The position numbers and the translations under genes are program-made. This document shows, in pieces, positions 63,930-64,000 of a stretch of DNA of 64,000 bases (position 1 is the stretch's first letter; each line of letters starts with the position of its first letter). This DNA comes from Puniceicoccaceae bacterium 5H (GTDB taxonomy: Bacteria > Verrucomicrobiota > Verrucomicrobiia > Opitutales > Oceanipulchritudinaceae): NCBI GenBank assembly GCA_009772895.1, contig WOUP01000017.1, positions 1 to 64,000 of the forward strand. Reading direction: 5' to 3'. Below the pieces are notes generated by a model. That model saw only the letters and a program-made list of their open reading frames with translations, did no database searches and was not told the DNA's origin.

Positions 63930-64000
63930 TAAGGAGAGAAGAAGAGGCGTTGAATTTGAGTCTGTGCAGTCCATCGACCAGCCGGTATTCATGGAAATTA

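Overview
The window reads as chromosomal DNA of a free-living Verrucomicrobiota bacterium, most likely of the Opitutae lineage. It is GC-rich (roughly low 60s percent by eye) and densely packed on both strands. Supporting markers are an LL-diaminopimelate aminotransferase (dapL), four DUF5069 proteins, a phasin-ubiB pair, an mreBCD-mrdA rod-shape cluster, and many small lineage-specific proteins. The placement rests on gene content recognised by eye, not on a phylogeny. I see no transposase, phage or CRISPR array.

Layout. 1-506: non-coding, with a GC-rich inverted repeat. 507-5313: DUF6314 protein, EamA permease, HtrA-type protease coupled to a WecG/TagA-type glycosyltransferase, DUF6745 protein. 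5528-9195: WYL regulator, metallophosphoesterase, ribH-nusB. 9326-11558: ftsY followed by three tandem DUF5069 genes. 11812-15278: aroB with an overlapping ABC ATPase, then rpsP-trmD-rplS. 15436-22671: a 1205-residue AsmA-like protein, xerD-type recombinase, RloB-like protein, a decayed MBL-fold gene in an AT-rich patch, and an NrdG-like radical SAM protein followed by a possible small RNA. 22839-27775: fourth DUF5069, ilvB, YmdB-like phosphodiesterase, SDR enzyme, exported protein. 27895-30938: TonB-domain lipoprotein, dapL, panC. 31048-33256: sugar isomerase plus Gfo/Idh/MocA oxidoreductase. 33346-36408: ankyrin remnant, proB, small ORF, frr, pyrH. 36614: tRNA-Gln. 36792-39947: TPR lipoprotein, FmdB, HMCES/YedK protein, two exported proteins. 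40004-43673: rmuC, phasin, ubiB. 43744-48237: mreB-mreC-mreD-mrdA. 48441-53511: Kef-type antiporter, small hypotheticals, flavoprotein, IscA-like protein. 53628-56138: Hanks-type kinase and rpoN. 56284-61037: tsaB-like gene, alr, HDOD protein, SDR, PhnP-like hydrolase. 61381-63869: terminator and gyrA, flanked by repeats on both sides.

Functionally most of the window is housekeeping: envelope growth (mreBCD/mrdA, alr, dapL), translation and RNA (rpsP, trmD, rplS, frr, nusB, tsaB, tRNA-Gln), cofactor and amino-acid synthesis (ribH, panC, ilvB, aroB, proB), and DNA maintenance (xerD, rmuC, gyrA, YedK). The most unusual points are a kinase gene 18 nt upstream of rpoN, the DUF5069 expansion, a TonB domain on a predicted lipoprotein, a PanC with altered pantoate-site residues, a flavoprotein lacking its family's hallmark loop, a possible structured RNA at 22683-22823, and two dispersed intergenic repeat families. 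I found no strong candidate for a wholly new multi-gene system.
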